Shown here: positions 8,635 to 17,741 of the stretch, piece by piece
How positions within the stretch are numbered: the stretch's first letter is position 1
How the letters are laid out: each line of letters starts with the position of its first letter
NCBI RefSeq assembly: GCF_014192645.1
Contig: NZ_JACHYE010000006.1
Span: 1 to 64,000 of the forward strand
DNA length: 64,000 nt
Reading direction: 5' to 3'
Source: Herbaspirillum sp. Sphag64
Lineage (GTDB): Bacteria > Pseudomonadota > Gammaproteobacteria > Burkholderiales > Burkholderiaceae_D
Notes under the pieces: model-generated
The model's database searches: none
Seen by the model: only the letters and a program-made list of their open reading frames with translations
What the model was told of the DNA's origin: nothing
Made by a program: the position numbers and the translations under genes

Positions 8635-9474
8635 TCAGGATTCTTGTTCGATCCGGTTGACCAAGGTGCCGATGCTGGAGATCTCGACTTCGACGACGTC
8701 GCCGGGCTGCATCCAGAGCGGTGGCTCGCGAAACGCACCAACACCGCCGGTGGTGCCTGTGATGATCACGTCACCAGGATTGAGCTCGGTAAAGGTGCTG
8801 CAATATTCAATCAGTTGTTCGACCGGGAAGATCAGGTCGTCAGTACGCGCTTGCTGGACAATACTGCCGTTCAAGCGCGTAGTCAGGGTCAACTGCGACG
8901 GATCGCCAACTTCGTCAGTGGTGACCAGCCAAGGACCAAAGCCGCCGGTTGACGGGAAGTTTTTTCCTGGTGTGAACTGGATGGTGTGTCGTTGCCAGTC
9001 GCGCACGCTACCATCGTTGTAGCAGGAATAGCCGGCGACATAGGACAGCGCATCAGCAGCTTTGACGTGGCGCGCCTTCTTGCCAATGATCACTGCCAGT
9101 TCTCCTTCAAAATCGAGCTTTTCGGAGGCGTTGGGACGGATAATGGCTTGGCCGTGTGCCGTTTGAGAATCGCCGAAGCGGGTGAAGAACATAGGAAACT
9201 TGGGCACGTCGCGACCAGTCTCCTTCACATGCGACAGATAATTGATCCCCACGCAGAGAATCTTGCCTGGTGCCGGAATGACCGGCAGAAATTCGATTTC
9301 CTCAAGCGTTAGGCCTGTTGCGTCTGTCAATGACGGTGCCTTGGTGTAATGCCCCAGCGCCAGGAATTGCAGCAGGGAGTCTCCCAGACCCAGATGGCCA
9401 AGATCGAAGAGTCTGTCTCCTTGGACGATGCCAAAGCTTTCCTTGCCTTGATGGCGATAACTTGCGAATTTCAT
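8635..9474 (-). CDS. Fumarylacetoacetate hydrolase (FAH) family protein
   Basis: A 279-residue FAH-fold enzyme. It has GINYLSHVKETG, the metal-binding acidic pair in LDFEGELAVIIGK, and the SCYNDGSVRDWQ and GDVIITGTTGGVG segments typical of acylpyruvase, hydratase or decarboxylase members. In a meta-cleavage operon it most likely processes the ring-fission product or an isomer. Of two adjacent ATGs (9477, 9474) the second lies 4 nt from a perfect AGGAGG. First gene of the minus-strand operon, 113 nt before the hydroxylase. The usual MhpC-type alpha/beta hydrolase is absent, so this protein may replace it. Confidence 0.88.
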   Translation of the reverse strand: MKFASYRHQGKESFGIVQGDRLFDLGHLGLGDSLLQFLALGHYTKAPSLTDATGLTLEEIEFLPVIPAPGKILCVGINYLSHVKETGRDVPKFPMFFTRFGDSQTAHGQAIIRPNASEKLDFEGELAVIIGKKARHVKAADALSYVAGYSCYNDGSVRDWQRHTIQFTPGKNFPSTGGFGPWLVTTDEVGDPSQLTLTTRLNGSIVQQARTDDLIFPVEQLIEYCSTFTELNPGDVIITGTTGGVGAFREPPLWMQPGDVVEVEISSIGTLVNRIEQES

Positions 9475-9589
9475 CATGCCTCCTTTGTTTTGAGGAGCCG
9501 ATCTTACTCGTCGCAACTATCAGTGAAAACTAGGTAATTGAGATAGGTGAATAAATTATTTTGATAATGGCGTTGATCGTGTTGCTTCA

Positions 9590-10489
9590 TCAATGCTCGC
9601 TGAATAGCGTGGTCATGACCTTTCTTAACCAGATGACGCCGGGATCATTGGCGTAACGGCCATGCCAGTGCTGCATCACGCGGAAGCTATCGAGCTTGAA
9701 TGGCAACGAGATCAGTTGCACCGGGGTATTGACAGCAACAATTTTGCCGAAGCGTTCTGGGACGATCGCCAGATAATCGGAGTCGACGATGCTTGAGATC
9801 ACACCCAGGTAATTGGGAATACGCAGACCGACCTTGCGCTGGATACCCATTTCTTCGATTTTCTTGTCGACAATATGATGTCCTGACCCTTGTGTAGAAA
9901 TGACCAAGTGCGATTCGCGTTCGAAATCAGCCATCGTCAGTCTTCCATTTTCTATACGAGGGTGGCCCTGGCGCAGCATGCAGACAAAGCGGTCGGTGAA
10001 CAGTGCTTGCTGATAAAACCCGGCATCGAGGCCCGCAATGTATCCCTGTGCCAGGTCAATCGTGCCAGATTCAAGGTCTCTGACCGTATGTTCAGACACG
10101 TAACTCAAGTCGATGCGAATCGAGGGGGCGTGTTTTTTGCAGTATTCCAACAGGCGCGGCATGATGACGCGCTGGCCGATATCTGTAATGCACAAACCAA
10201 ACAGCCTATCCGACACCATTGGGTCAAAGTTGGAGCGGTGATTCAGCGTGGCGGTGATCGTGGTGAATGCCAAGCGCATGGGGCTGATAATTTCTTCCGC
10301 AAGCGGTGTTGGTTGCATCCCTTTGGAGGTCCTCACAAACAATGGGTCAGCAAAATGATCCCGCAATTTTGCCAAGGCCATGCTCACCGCGGGCTGACCA
10401 ATATCCAGATTGATGGCCGCCTGGGAGATACTTTCCGTCTTGAAGATTTCAATAAAAATCCGCAATTGTTTGAGGTCTAGGTTATCCAT
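9590..10489 (-). CDS. LysR-family regulator of the aromatic cassette
   Basis: A 299-residue LysR protein of the NodD/NahR-like type: winged helix at residues 5-65 (DLKQLRIFIEIFKTESISQA, then GQPAVSMALAKLRDHF) followed by a LysR substrate domain. It reads into the FAH-hydroxylase-dioxygenase operon and is divergent from the transporter-porin genes, so it probably activates both in response to an aromatic acid or pathway intermediate. The ATG at 10489 is preferred over the in-frame TTG at 10501, as it gives the usual MDNLDLKQL start. Confidence 0.9.
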   Translation of the reverse strand: MDNLDLKQLRIFIEIFKTESISQAAINLDIGQPAVSMALAKLRDHFADPLFVRTSKGMQPTPLAEEIISPMRLAFTTITATLNHRSNFDPMVSDRLFGLCITDIGQRVIMPRLLEYCKKHAPSIRIDLSYVSEHTVRDLESGTIDLAQGYIAGLDAGFYQQALFTDRFVCMLRQGHPRIENGRLTMADFERESHLVISTQGSGHHIVDKKIEEMGIQRKVGLRIPNYLGVISSIVDSDYLAIVPERFGKIVAVNTPVQLISLPFKLDSFRVMQHWHGRYANDPGVIWLRKVMTTLFSEH

Positions 10490-10854
10490 TGTATTTATCA
10501 AAATAATTGATGGCCTGTATCCTTATTAAAGGATTGTTTAATAAAAGTCAAACTTCTAGACTTCCTGAAACTGCTTGAGTTGCTCCATCCCTGATCGATG
10601 GCGCACCCACTAAAAAATAATGTAAATCAGGAGATTGTCTTGGCACCTTCATTCAAAAAAAAGCAGTGTAATGCTGGCGCAATCAAGCAATGCTGGAGCA
10701 GTAATGACAACTTCAGCAGCGACAGCGGTAACCACACCTAATCCCTGCAAAGTGCTGGTACAAGCACGCGGTAATTCAATGACGGATCAGCGGCTATCTG
10801 GCCCGCGTCGTTGCCAGAACAAAATTGGTAACATCAAAAAAATGAAAGAGACAA
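10490..10854. other. Divergent promoter region, LysR / aromatic transporter
   Basis: A 365-bp gene-free region between the divergent LysR and transporter genes. It contains the palindrome at 10519-10534 and an AT-rich stretch at 10540-10630 suited to promoters. The transporter ribosome site GAAAGAG lies just before 10855. The open frame running through 10635-10895 has no coding character. Confidence 0.5.
10519..10534. promoter_or_regulatory. Candidate LysR operator palindrome
   Basis: ATCCTT-ATTA-AAGGAT is a perfect 6-bp inverted repeat with a 4-bp centre, 30 bp upstream of the LysR start codon. That is the position of an autoregulatory LysR box shared with the divergent transporter promoter. 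Its spacing is close to, but not exactly, T-N11-A. Confidence 0.5.
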
Positions 10855-12189
10855 ATGCAAGCTACTTCACAGCTCTATCTCAAGGACGTCATTGACCAGC
10901 GACCGGTCAGCTGGCTACAGTGGCGGGCGATCGCGATCTGTATCCTGATCGCCGTGCTGGATGGTTTCGATACGCAGACCATCGGTATGCTGGCACCGGC
11001 CATCTCCAAGGAACTGGTTTTTCACATTTCAAGGTTTGGCCCTATCTTCAGTGCGGGACTGGTAGGCATGCTGATCGGTGCGATGGTATTAGGCCCACTG
11101 GCCGATAGACTCGGTCGCAAGACCATGGTCATCATCTCGACCATACTCTTTGGTGCGTTATCGCTCGTCACTTCTTATGCGGGCACCTATGACCAGCTAC
11201 TTCTATGTCGTTTTATGACGGGCGTGGGACTGGGTGGTGCACTGCCCAATGCGTTGGCGCTGGCCTCGGAGTATTCGCCGAAACGATACGCTCGTATCAT
11301 CGTGACCACCCTGATGTGTGGTATGCCTTTGGGTGCCGTGCTCGGCGGTATCACGACATCGTTGCTGCTGCCAGTACATGGCTGGCATTCGGTGTTTATC
11401 GTAGGCGGTATCCTGCCGCTGGCACTAGCATTGGCGGCCGCCGCCTTTATGCCCGAATCAGCCCGCTTCCTCATCCTGAAAGGCAGTACGAGCCGGAGAT
11501 TCGTCAAATTGATTCAACGCCTGGCGCCGGATTTGCCAAGCCAACAGAACTTTGAGGTGCCTTCATCGAAGACAACTGGGGTTCCCATCAGAGAACTGTT
11601 TACCGGAGGCCGCTGGCGCGACACGTTGTTGTTGTGGATTCCTTACTTCATGAATCTGGTGGTGCTGTATTTCATTGTGAGTTGGATGCCTGCGGTGTTG
11701 TTTAGCGCGAATCACCCGGTTGCGGTGGGTATCGCCGCAGTCTCCCTGTTCAGCGCCGGTGGTGTGCTGGGCAGCGTGCTGCAAGGCTGGCTGATGAACT
11801 ACTTTGGCGTACGCAAAACTTTGATTGCGGAGCTCCTCATCTATGCAGCGCTGGCGTTCGCACTGTCTGCCTGGAGCACATCTTATGTGGTCGTCCTCGC
11901 CATTAGTACCTTGATGGGGATTGCGATCCAAGGTGTGCAAGCAGGCCTGAATGCGATGGCAACCGAAATTTATCCGACCCATATGCGCGGCACCGGAGTC
12001 GGTTTTGCGATCGGCATTGGTCGGATCGGTTCAATCTGCGGTCCCTTGGCCGGGAGCCTGATGTTGTCCTTGCAGCTTGATGTGGCACACATTTTCTTGA
12101 TGGGAATCGTACCCGCGACCCTGGCGATCATCGCCATAGCCATCAACCGCCGCATGGATGGCGGTGCCTATGAGGAAGTAGCCCCTTAG
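10855..12189 (+). CDS. MFS aromatic acid:H+ symporter (AAHS family)
   Basis: A 444-residue 12-helix inner-membrane transporter of the PcaK/MhpT type. Helix 1 carries LDGFDTQTIGMLAP with the conserved Asp, and loop 2-3 carries GPLADRLGRK (MFS motif A). It would import the aromatic acid degraded by the divergent operon. The start ATG follows GAAAGAGACAA. The porin gene follows 120 bp later on the same strand. Confidence 0.92.
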   Translation: MQATSQLYLKDVIDQRPVSWLQWRAIAICILIAVLDGFDTQTIGMLAPAISKELVFHISRFGPIFSAGLVGMLIGAMVLGPLADRLGRKTMVIISTILFGALSLVTSYAGTYDQLLLCRFMTGVGLGGALPNALALASEYSPKRYARIIVTTLMCGMPLGAVLGGITTSLLLPVHGWHSVFIVGGILPLALALAAAAFMPESARFLILKGSTSRRFVKLIQRLAPDLPSQQNFEVPSSKTTGVPIRELFTGGRWRDTLLLWIPYFMNLVVLYFIVSWMPAVLFSANHPVAVGIAAVSLFSAGGVLGSVLQGWLMNYFGVRKTLIAELLIYAALAFALSAWSTSYVVVLAISTLMGIAIQGVQAGLNAMATEIYPTHMRGTGVGFAIGIGRIGSICGPLAGSLMLSLQLDVAHIFLMGIVPATLAIIAIAINRRMDGGAYEEVAP

Positions 12190-12201
12190 GCCAGTCCCCA
12201 G

Positions 12202-12222
12202 TCTGGAAAAGCCATTTCCAGA
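12202..12222 (+). terminator. Hairpin between transporter and porin genes
   Basis: TCTGGAAA (12202-12209) and TTTCCAGA (12215-12222) form an 8-bp stem with a 5-nt loop, 13 nt after the transporter stop and followed by AAAT on the plus strand. Without a U-tract it is more likely an attenuating or RNA-stabilising hairpin than a full terminator. Confidence 0.35.
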
Positions 12223-12309
12223 AAATATCGACACGAACAGAGGGTTTGCTGATGCAGCCTTTCTATTCTGTCGCCCATAAAAAAGCATGAAAATCGGAGG
12301 AGCGAATTA

Positions 12310-13434
12310 ATGGATAAGACTTGTAATCTCAGATGGATTTCGGTGGTGCTGGCATTGACTGCCACGCAGGCGGCGTGGGCCGAGAATTCATCCGTCACCA
12401 TCTACGGTGTACTGGATGTCTTCGCTGGCTACCAGAGCACTACCATTGGCGGGCAGAAAACAAATTTGTCCCTGGTTGGCAACAATGGTGAGATGACCAG
12501 TCGCATCGGTTTCAAGGGCAAAGAAGATCTGGGTCAAGGATACTTTGCAGCCTTCAACCTGGAGAGCGGCTTTGATCCCAGTACCGGTGCATTACAGAAT
12601 TCTTATCGCTTGTTTGACAGGCAGGCATGGGTCGGCTTGGGCGGCGGCTTTGGGGAGGTTCGCGTGGGCCGCCAGAACACTCCGATGTTCAACTATGCTG
12701 GCAATATGGATGCCTTTGGCGCGGCCACGTATGGTTCCGCATTCAATAACTTCGCCAACTGGCTCGCACGTGTTGACAACGATATCAGCTATGTCACGCC
12801 AAAGTTTTCAAACACCACCGTCGAGCTTCACTATTCTCCAGGGGAAAGAGCGGGCACCAGCGTCGGAAATGCTGTCTATCAACTAGGTTCGCAAACACAA
12901 CAGGGACCAATATCTTTCGCTACCGCTTATCTTCGGGCGAATAACGCCACCAATACGGTAAGTGTCACGCAATTGATGGCCGGAGGAAATTACGATTACG
13001 GCAACGGTAAAGTCTATCTTGCCTTCTTCCGCACCAATGACGTCATTTCTACCACCACAGGAAATGCACTGACCAATCCGGCAGGCAAGTATGACCCTAG
13101 CGGCAGCGTTGTCGGTAACGTGGCTGGCAATTATCACAATGTCTATGGGCTATCGCTAGACTACCGACTGACACCAGCCTTGAGTGTTGGCGGCGGCGGC
13201 GGCTACATCCAGGATAGTTCCAGTCTGGATAGGAATGCCAAGCAGTTTGGCTTGATCCTCAACTATGATTTGTCCAAGCGCACTCGTATGTACTCTGTGG
13301 TGTCGCGCCTGGTCAACGAAAATGGTGCCGCTTACAAGATGACTGGTGCCAGCCTGACAACATCCCAAGCCTTGAGTCCACAAGCTGGTGCGTCAGAATT
13401 TGGATTTCAGTTGGGGATCCGGCACATGTTTTGA
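12310..13434 (+). CDS. Outer-membrane porin (gram-negative trimeric type)
   Basis: A 374-residue porin. The signal peptide ends at AAWA (residue 24). The mature protein starts ENSSVTIYGVLDVFAGYQ and the chain ends in HMF, with the C-terminal Phe needed for BAM insertion. GRVGRQNTP-like loop 1 and alternating beta strands are typical of the beta-proteobacterial Porin_4 family. A strong ribosome site GGAGGAGCG precedes the ATG. Placed after an aromatic-acid transporter, it is probably a substrate-induced channel for the same compound. Confidence 0.92.
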   Translation: MDKTCNLRWISVVLALTATQAAWAENSSVTIYGVLDVFAGYQSTTIGGQKTNLSLVGNNGEMTSRIGFKGKEDLGQGYFAAFNLESGFDPSTGALQNSYRLFDRQAWVGLGGGFGEVRVGRQNTPMFNYAGNMDAFGAATYGSAFNNFANWLARVDNDISYVTPKFSNTTVELHYSPGERAGTSVGNAVYQLGSQTQQGPISFATAYLRANNATNTVSVTQLMAGGNYDYGNGKVYLAFFRTNDVISTTTGNALTNPAGKYDPSGSVVGNVAGNYHNVYGLSLDYRLTPALSVGGGGGYIQDSSSLDRNAKQFGLILNYDLSKRTRMYSVVSRLVNENGAAYKMTGASLTTSQALSPQAGASEFGFQLGIRHMF

Positions 13435-13703
13435 AACCCCGCGACAGAGCCTGTTACGCTTTAATTTCAGAGATGCGTTTGCCTCGGACAGTATGCAGGC
13501 GTGATGCGTAGCTTACCAGGTGTCAGCTTCGCACTTGTCTCAGTTTTATACCCTTGTTTCACCCATCGGAGGATGGCGATAGCCGCAGAGTGCATCCCTG
13601 ATCCAAAGTTGTTGCCTCTCTGAACGCGTTTCATGCGTCTTCAAATACGTCCATATTGGATATCTTTCTGATATCTTAGAAGGCAATTATTTGAGGCCAG
13701 TGA

Positions 13704-14210
13704 ATGGATGCGTTGTCGAGTGTAATGTCATTGTTGAAGCCGCAGAGCTACGGCATACGCGGCCTGGATGCAGGCCGGGAATGGTCGATCGATTTTCCTG
13801 CCTACGAAGGAATTCGCTGTTATGCACTTGTACACGGCACGTGCTGGCTTGAGATGGCAGGCTTGGTCCATCCTTTGCGTATCGATACTGGCGACTGTGT
13901 ACTGCTCCCTCGCGGTCAGGCCTTTCGCTTTTACAGCACGCTGGAGGCGGAATCGATTAGTGTGATTCCTCTCATTTCTGCGGTCGAGGAAGGAAATTTC
14001 ATGGTCGTCAATGGCGGTGGCGATTGCAGTGGCCTGGGCGCCTACTTTGCCTTCCAGGGGCTGCAAGCCAATATGCTGTTGAAAATGCTTCCGCCACTCG
14101 TTCATTTTCATCGGGAAGAGGATAAGTCATCGCTACGGTGGTATCTCGAGCGACTCATGGGTGAACTTCGGACGCCGCAACCTGGAGGTTTCCTGATTGC
14201 TGAAGAATGA
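13704..14210 (+). pseudogene. AraC-family regulator remnant (cupin domain only)
   Basis: 168 codons encode the N-terminal cupin sensor of an AraC regulator: MDALSSVMSLLKPQ, then GTCWLEMAGLVHPLRIDTGD and LLPRGQAFRF. A ribosome site, GAGG, precedes the ATG. The frame stops right after GGFLIAEE, where family members continue into a linker and a two-helix-turn-helix DNA-binding domain of about 130 residues. That domain is missing. Immediately at this point, in another frame, ketopantoate-reductase homology starts. It may still be translated as a lone sensor domain but cannot bind DNA. Confidence 0.82.
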
Positions 14211-14910
14211 AGAAATCAGTTACGACCTCATCATCGTCACGGTGCTTGCCCAGCAGATTGAAGCGGTATTGCCTGCCTTGTTAAAAAGCAAAGCGAAATC
14301 ACTGTTGTTTGTCTGCAATAATTTTGATCCGGAACGCATTCAAGAGAGGCTTGGCGCTGACAGATGTACATTTGGAATTCCATTCATTCAGTCGTTTATT
14401 GACAAGGATGGTCAGGTCAATGCACGCATTGGTGCCAGTGGTCAAAAATCAAAATTAGGCAAGCAAACCTGGGTGGACGTATTTAATGGGGCAGGCATAC
14501 CAGCGTCGTTTGAACCGAACATGTCGTCTTGGCTGCGTAGTCACGCACCGATCTGTATCGCTTTTGAAAGTTCGGCCTACGCTGGCGTACGAAGAAGCGG
14601 AGGCGCAACCTGGCGCGAATCGATGAAAATCGCGCATGGTGTGCATGAATGCTATCGACTGATCAAGGGACTAGGTTACGACATCTATCCTTCTTCGAAA
14701 GTCCGTATTAATCAATCTCCCGCATGGATAATTGCGAGCGCACTTTGGTTGATAACGAGGATTAAGTCCTTCCGGGAGTTACTCGCCTTGGGCGCAGGAG
14801 AATCTCGTGCGATGGTGGATCTGCTGGTATCGATGGCGCCTGAGTCTGACAAGCCGATTGAGATCAATAAGATCAAGGCCATGCGACCGCTTGAGATTAA
14901 CAAGAGCTGA
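14197..14910 (+). pseudogene. Ketopantoate reductase family remnant (N-terminal Rossmann part missing)
   Basis: The frame encodes about 237 residues of an ApbA/PanE-like reductase, beginning inside the NAD(P)-binding domain (YDLIIVTVLAQQIEAVLPAL) and continuing through the C-terminal helical domain (MKIAHGVHECYRLIKGLGYD). The first 80-90 residues with the GxGxxG nucleotide loop are absent, so it should not bind cofactor. The only start is a TTG at 14197 that overlaps the AraC remnant. The two remnants meet within about 15 bases, marking a deletion junction. Confidence 0.8.
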
Positions 14911-14978
14911 TGCCGACGTGGTTTATTCGTCTACAACTCAGTCGATCTAGTGGAGCCTGATCTGCAGTTTGGTGATAC

Positions 14979-15872
14979 TTAGGTTTGCGTCGTGAAGCGC
15001 AAGCCACTCGCCAGGCCATCCAGCGTCACCCGAACGCGGCGTTGGCTGCGCAGCATAGGATGTGTCACCAACCAGACCTCCAGGTTGTAGGTCAGATCAG
15101 GCAGGATCGGTCGCAGTTGTGGGTCACGAGCAGCAATGATCCGCTGGCAGAATCCTACGCCCAATCCGGCTCGCAGCGCCGCAAGCTGAGCCAGGTCGCT
15201 ATCGGAGCGAAAGCCGAAATCGGCTACAGTCACTTGCTGCCCCGATTCTCGCAATGCGTTCATGATTGCCGGATTCTTGTCGTAGCCAATCAAATGGCCT
15301 GATGTGATCAGTTCCGTCAGCGTGATCGGCTCCTCATATCGCACAATCCAGGATTGGTGTGCATATAAGCCAATGGGTATCTGCCCGACTTTGCGCGCCA
15401 AGAGGCCATCCTGGGTTGGCCGGATCATCCGCACAGCGATATCGGCATCGTTGCGTAGTACATCCTCAATGCGATTACTGAGGTTCAGTTCAAAGGACAA
15501 GCCGGGATTTTTCTCTTTCAGGGTACACAGAATAGGGGGCAGAAGCTCCGCGCCCACGATTTCACTTGCGCTGATACGCACGGTACCAGCGATGTGGCCC
15601 GCGTCGCCCGATGCAGTGCGCACTAGGAGTGCGGCAGCGGATTCCATGCTCTGCGCGGCATCGCGCAGGCTCAACGCCAATTCGGTTGCGATCAGTCCAG
15701 ATGGAGACCTCACAAAGAGCGTGGTACCGAGTTGTGTTTCGAGTTCGTCAAGATGACGCCGCACGGTCGGATGTGTGAGTTCCAGCGCCCGCGCGGCTCC
15801 CGCCAGGCTACCTTCGCGCAGAATCACTAAAAACGAGCGCCAGAGCGCCCAGTCAAGGGTATTTGGGTTCAT
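14979..15872 (-). CDS. LysR-family transcriptional regulator
   Basis: A 297-residue LysR protein. Helix-turn-helix at residues 8-66 (ALWRSFLVILREGSLAGAAR, LTHPTVRRHLDELETQLG), then a substrate-binding domain beginning GTVRISASEIVGAELLPPIL. It belongs to the subgroup with HPTVRRH in the recognition helix. It is divergent from a DUF4260 gene 89 bp away, the most likely target. No clear ribosome site precedes the ATG. Confidence 0.9.
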   Translation of the reverse strand: MNPNTLDWALWRSFLVILREGSLAGAARALELTHPTVRRHLDELETQLGTTLFVRSPSGLIATELALSLRDAAQSMESAAALLVRTASGDAGHIAGTVRISASEIVGAELLPPILCTLKEKNPGLSFELNLSNRIEDVLRNDADIAVRMIRPTQDGLLARKVGQIPIGLYAHQSWIVRYEEPITLTELITSGHLIGYDKNPAIMNALRESGQQVTVADFGFRSDSDLAQLAALRAGLGVGFCQRIIAARDPQLRPILPDLTYNLEVWLVTHPMLRSQRRVRVTLDGLASGLRFTTQT

Positions 15873-15961
15873 ACATAATCGTACAACGGAAGAAGGATCT
15901 TAACTAATTCCATTTATCCCATGGACCGGCAATACTGGCGCTATTAATCAAGGAGCCCATC

Positions 15962-16423
15962 ATGACCAGTCCATCCTCAAGCTCACTCGCGGCCTCAAGC
16001 ACACAAGTTGCCGTCGATCGTAGCGACAATATTGTTCCCGAATCAATTTCTATAGTGTTAAGAGCCGAAGCATTGCTTGAGTTGTTACTTGCGGTATCGG
16101 CTTACCACTATTTGGGTGGTAGCTGGCCGCTATTTACGCTGCTTTTCCTGTTGCCCGATCTCAGCATCTTGGGGTATCTCGTCAATCCGCGTCTTGGGGC
16201 GCAGCTTTATAACCTTGGGCATACTCATCTTGTGCCTGCCTTTCTTGCGCTGTCGGGTTTTGTGCTGGCAACGCCATTGCTCTACTCACTATCCCTGATT
16301 TGGGCGGCACATATCGGTCTCGACCGGATGCTAGGCTATGGATTGAAATATCCTGTCGGTTTTAAGATGACGCACTTGAGTTGGAAGCGTGATGCGCATC
16401 AAGCAGTCGTGGAGCCACAATAG
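15962..16423 (+). CDS. DUF4260 membrane protein
   Basis: A 153-residue integral membrane protein of the DUF4260 family. Residues 1-30 are Ser-rich and polar. Four hydrophobic segments follow, with the family-typical LLPDLSILGYLVNPRLGAQLYN and the C-terminal HIGLDRMLGYGLKYPVGFKMTHL. AAGGAG sits 7 nt before the ATG. Function unknown; a divergent LysR gene adjoins it, a common arrangement for this family. Confidence 0.85.
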   Translation: MTSPSSSSLAASSTQVAVDRSDNIVPESISIVLRAEALLELLLAVSAYHYLGGSWPLFTLLFLLPDLSILGYLVNPRLGAQLYNLGHTHLVPAFLALSGFVLATPLLYSLSLIWAAHIGLDRMLGYGLKYPVGFKMTHLSWKRDAHQAVVEPQ

Positions 16424-16602
16424 GACGGAGGTTGAAACGGGCGGGGCGCACGTTGGCCTCTCGGCTGCATAGATTATGGTACGAGGTAGCGAAATTTAAA
16501 AAGGTATCTCCAGAAAAACAGATCCACCATCGTCCTGAAACTTTCCAGTAGTCAATGCTGAATCGAAGACGTGGTGGATGGGCGATTCCTGGAAAATGAG
16601 GG

Positions 16603-16626
16603 GGCGCCGCTCACAAGAGCAGCGCC
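16603..16626 (-). terminator. GC-rich hairpin between convergent genes
   Basis: GGCGCCGCT (16603-16611) pairs with AGCAGCGCC (16618-16626) with one mismatch, 7 bp beyond the LysR stop. A CATTTTCC stretch follows on the minus strand. Plausible terminator for the LysR gene, with an imperfect U-tract. Confidence 0.45.
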
Positions 16627-16633
16627 GATCTCA

Positions 16634-17545
16634 CTAATTAGTCTTGTCTTGGTAGCGCCTGAACGCTTCCAGAAACACCCTTAACTTTTGCTCCCGCTGT
16701 GCACCATCGGCAAAGACCGCGTGAATCTGACCGCGAGGTGAGGTCCACTCCGGCAGGACGCGGATTAACGTGCCGGTAGCAATGTCGGCAGCGGTAGCGA
16801 AGTCTGTCAGGAATGCCACACCTTCGCCAGCCAACACGGCAGCGCGACATGCGGGCGCCGTGTTGGCGGAAAAGACTGGATTGCGCATCTTGATCACACG
16901 CTTGCTACGCTGCGCATTTTGCAGCGTCAATGTCATTGGCTGCGGCAAGACGGTCAGCGCGATATAGGGCAGCAAGGCCAATTGCACGAGGCTCTTCGGC
17001 ATACCAACCCTGGCGATGAAATCAGGACTGGCTACCAGAGATTTGTGGTAATCATCGATGGCAACAGCACGCAGGCTGGAGTCAGCCAGCTTGCCAATAC
17101 GCACAGCGACATCAATACGCTCGGCAATCAGATCTACCCGATGGTCGGCGCAGATCAGCTCCACCGCCAAGGCGGGATAGCGGCGGCGCAATGCTGCCAG
17201 CTGCGGCGCGACTACCATCGCGCCATAGTCGATGGCGGCGGCCACCCGCAAGGTACCGCGTGGTGCATCCAGTCCATCACGCGCGGCTTGCACCGCTTGC
17301 TCGGTGCTGAGGGCAATCTGGCTGCTCGCGGCGTAAAACGCACGTCCGGCATCGGTCAGACTCAGGCGGCGCGTTGAGCGGGTCAGCAGGCTCACACCGA
17401 TCTCGGCTTCAAGCAACTGCATATGGCGACTGACCATGGTGTTGGCGAGTCCCAGCCGTTGTCCGGCAGCGGTCAACGAACCGCTCTCGATGACGGCATT
17501 GAATATCAGCAGACGATTGAGATTGATGGATTGCAGGTCGACCAT
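16634..17545 (-). CDS. LysR-family regulator divergent from the GST operon
   Basis: A 303-residue LysR protein with winged helix at residues 5-64 (NRLLIFNAVIESGSLTAAGQ, NTMVSRHMQLLEAEIG) and a substrate domain of the CrgA-like subgroup (GTLRVAAAIDYGAMVVAPQL). AAGGA lies 8 nt before the ATG. Divergent from the GST/oxidoreductase operon, with a long palindrome in the shared control region, so it very likely regulates that operon and itself. Confidence 0.92.
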   Translation of the reverse strand: MVDLQSINLNRLLIFNAVIESGSLTAAGQRLGLANTMVSRHMQLLEAEIGVSLLTRSTRRLSLTDAGRAFYAASSQIALSTEQAVQAARDGLDAPRGTLRVAAAIDYGAMVVAPQLAALRRRYPALAVELICADHRVDLIAERIDVAVRIGKLADSSLRAVAIDDYHKSLVASPDFIARVGMPKSLVQLALLPYIALTVLPQPMTLTLQNAQRSKRVIKMRNPVFSANTAPACRAAVLAGEGVAFLTDFATAADIATGTLIRVLPEWTSPRGQIHAVFADGAQREQKLRVFLEAFRRYQDKTN

Positions 17546-17616
17546 GGTGTTGTTCCTTGTTTCAGACGTGGAATGCTACCGGTATATTTTATCCTTCAGA
17601 TCAAAATAATTCCTCA

Positions 17617-17639
17617 ACTCTCCACTTTAAGTGGAGAGT
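17617..17639. promoter_or_regulatory. 23-bp perfect palindromic operator
   Basis: ACTCTCCACTT (17617-17627), one central T, and AAGTGGAGAGT (17629-17639) form a perfect 11-bp inverted repeat, 72 bp upstream of the LysR start and 102 bp upstream of the GST start. Its length, perfection and position between divergent genes make it the probable LysR recognition site. Confidence 0.65.
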
Positions 17640-17741
17640 GAAAGTCTGCTAAGGCGTCTTATCAAGCCGATTTTGCGTTTCTATACTGGTGTAACTCTCC
17701 TCACTCCAACATGATGGTTTTTAACTGAACGGGATTCATCC

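Noticed and set aside
10635..10895. Plus-strand frame of 86 codons in the LysR/transporter gap.
   Set aside because: It overlaps the transporter start out of frame, has no ribosome site and shows no domain character.
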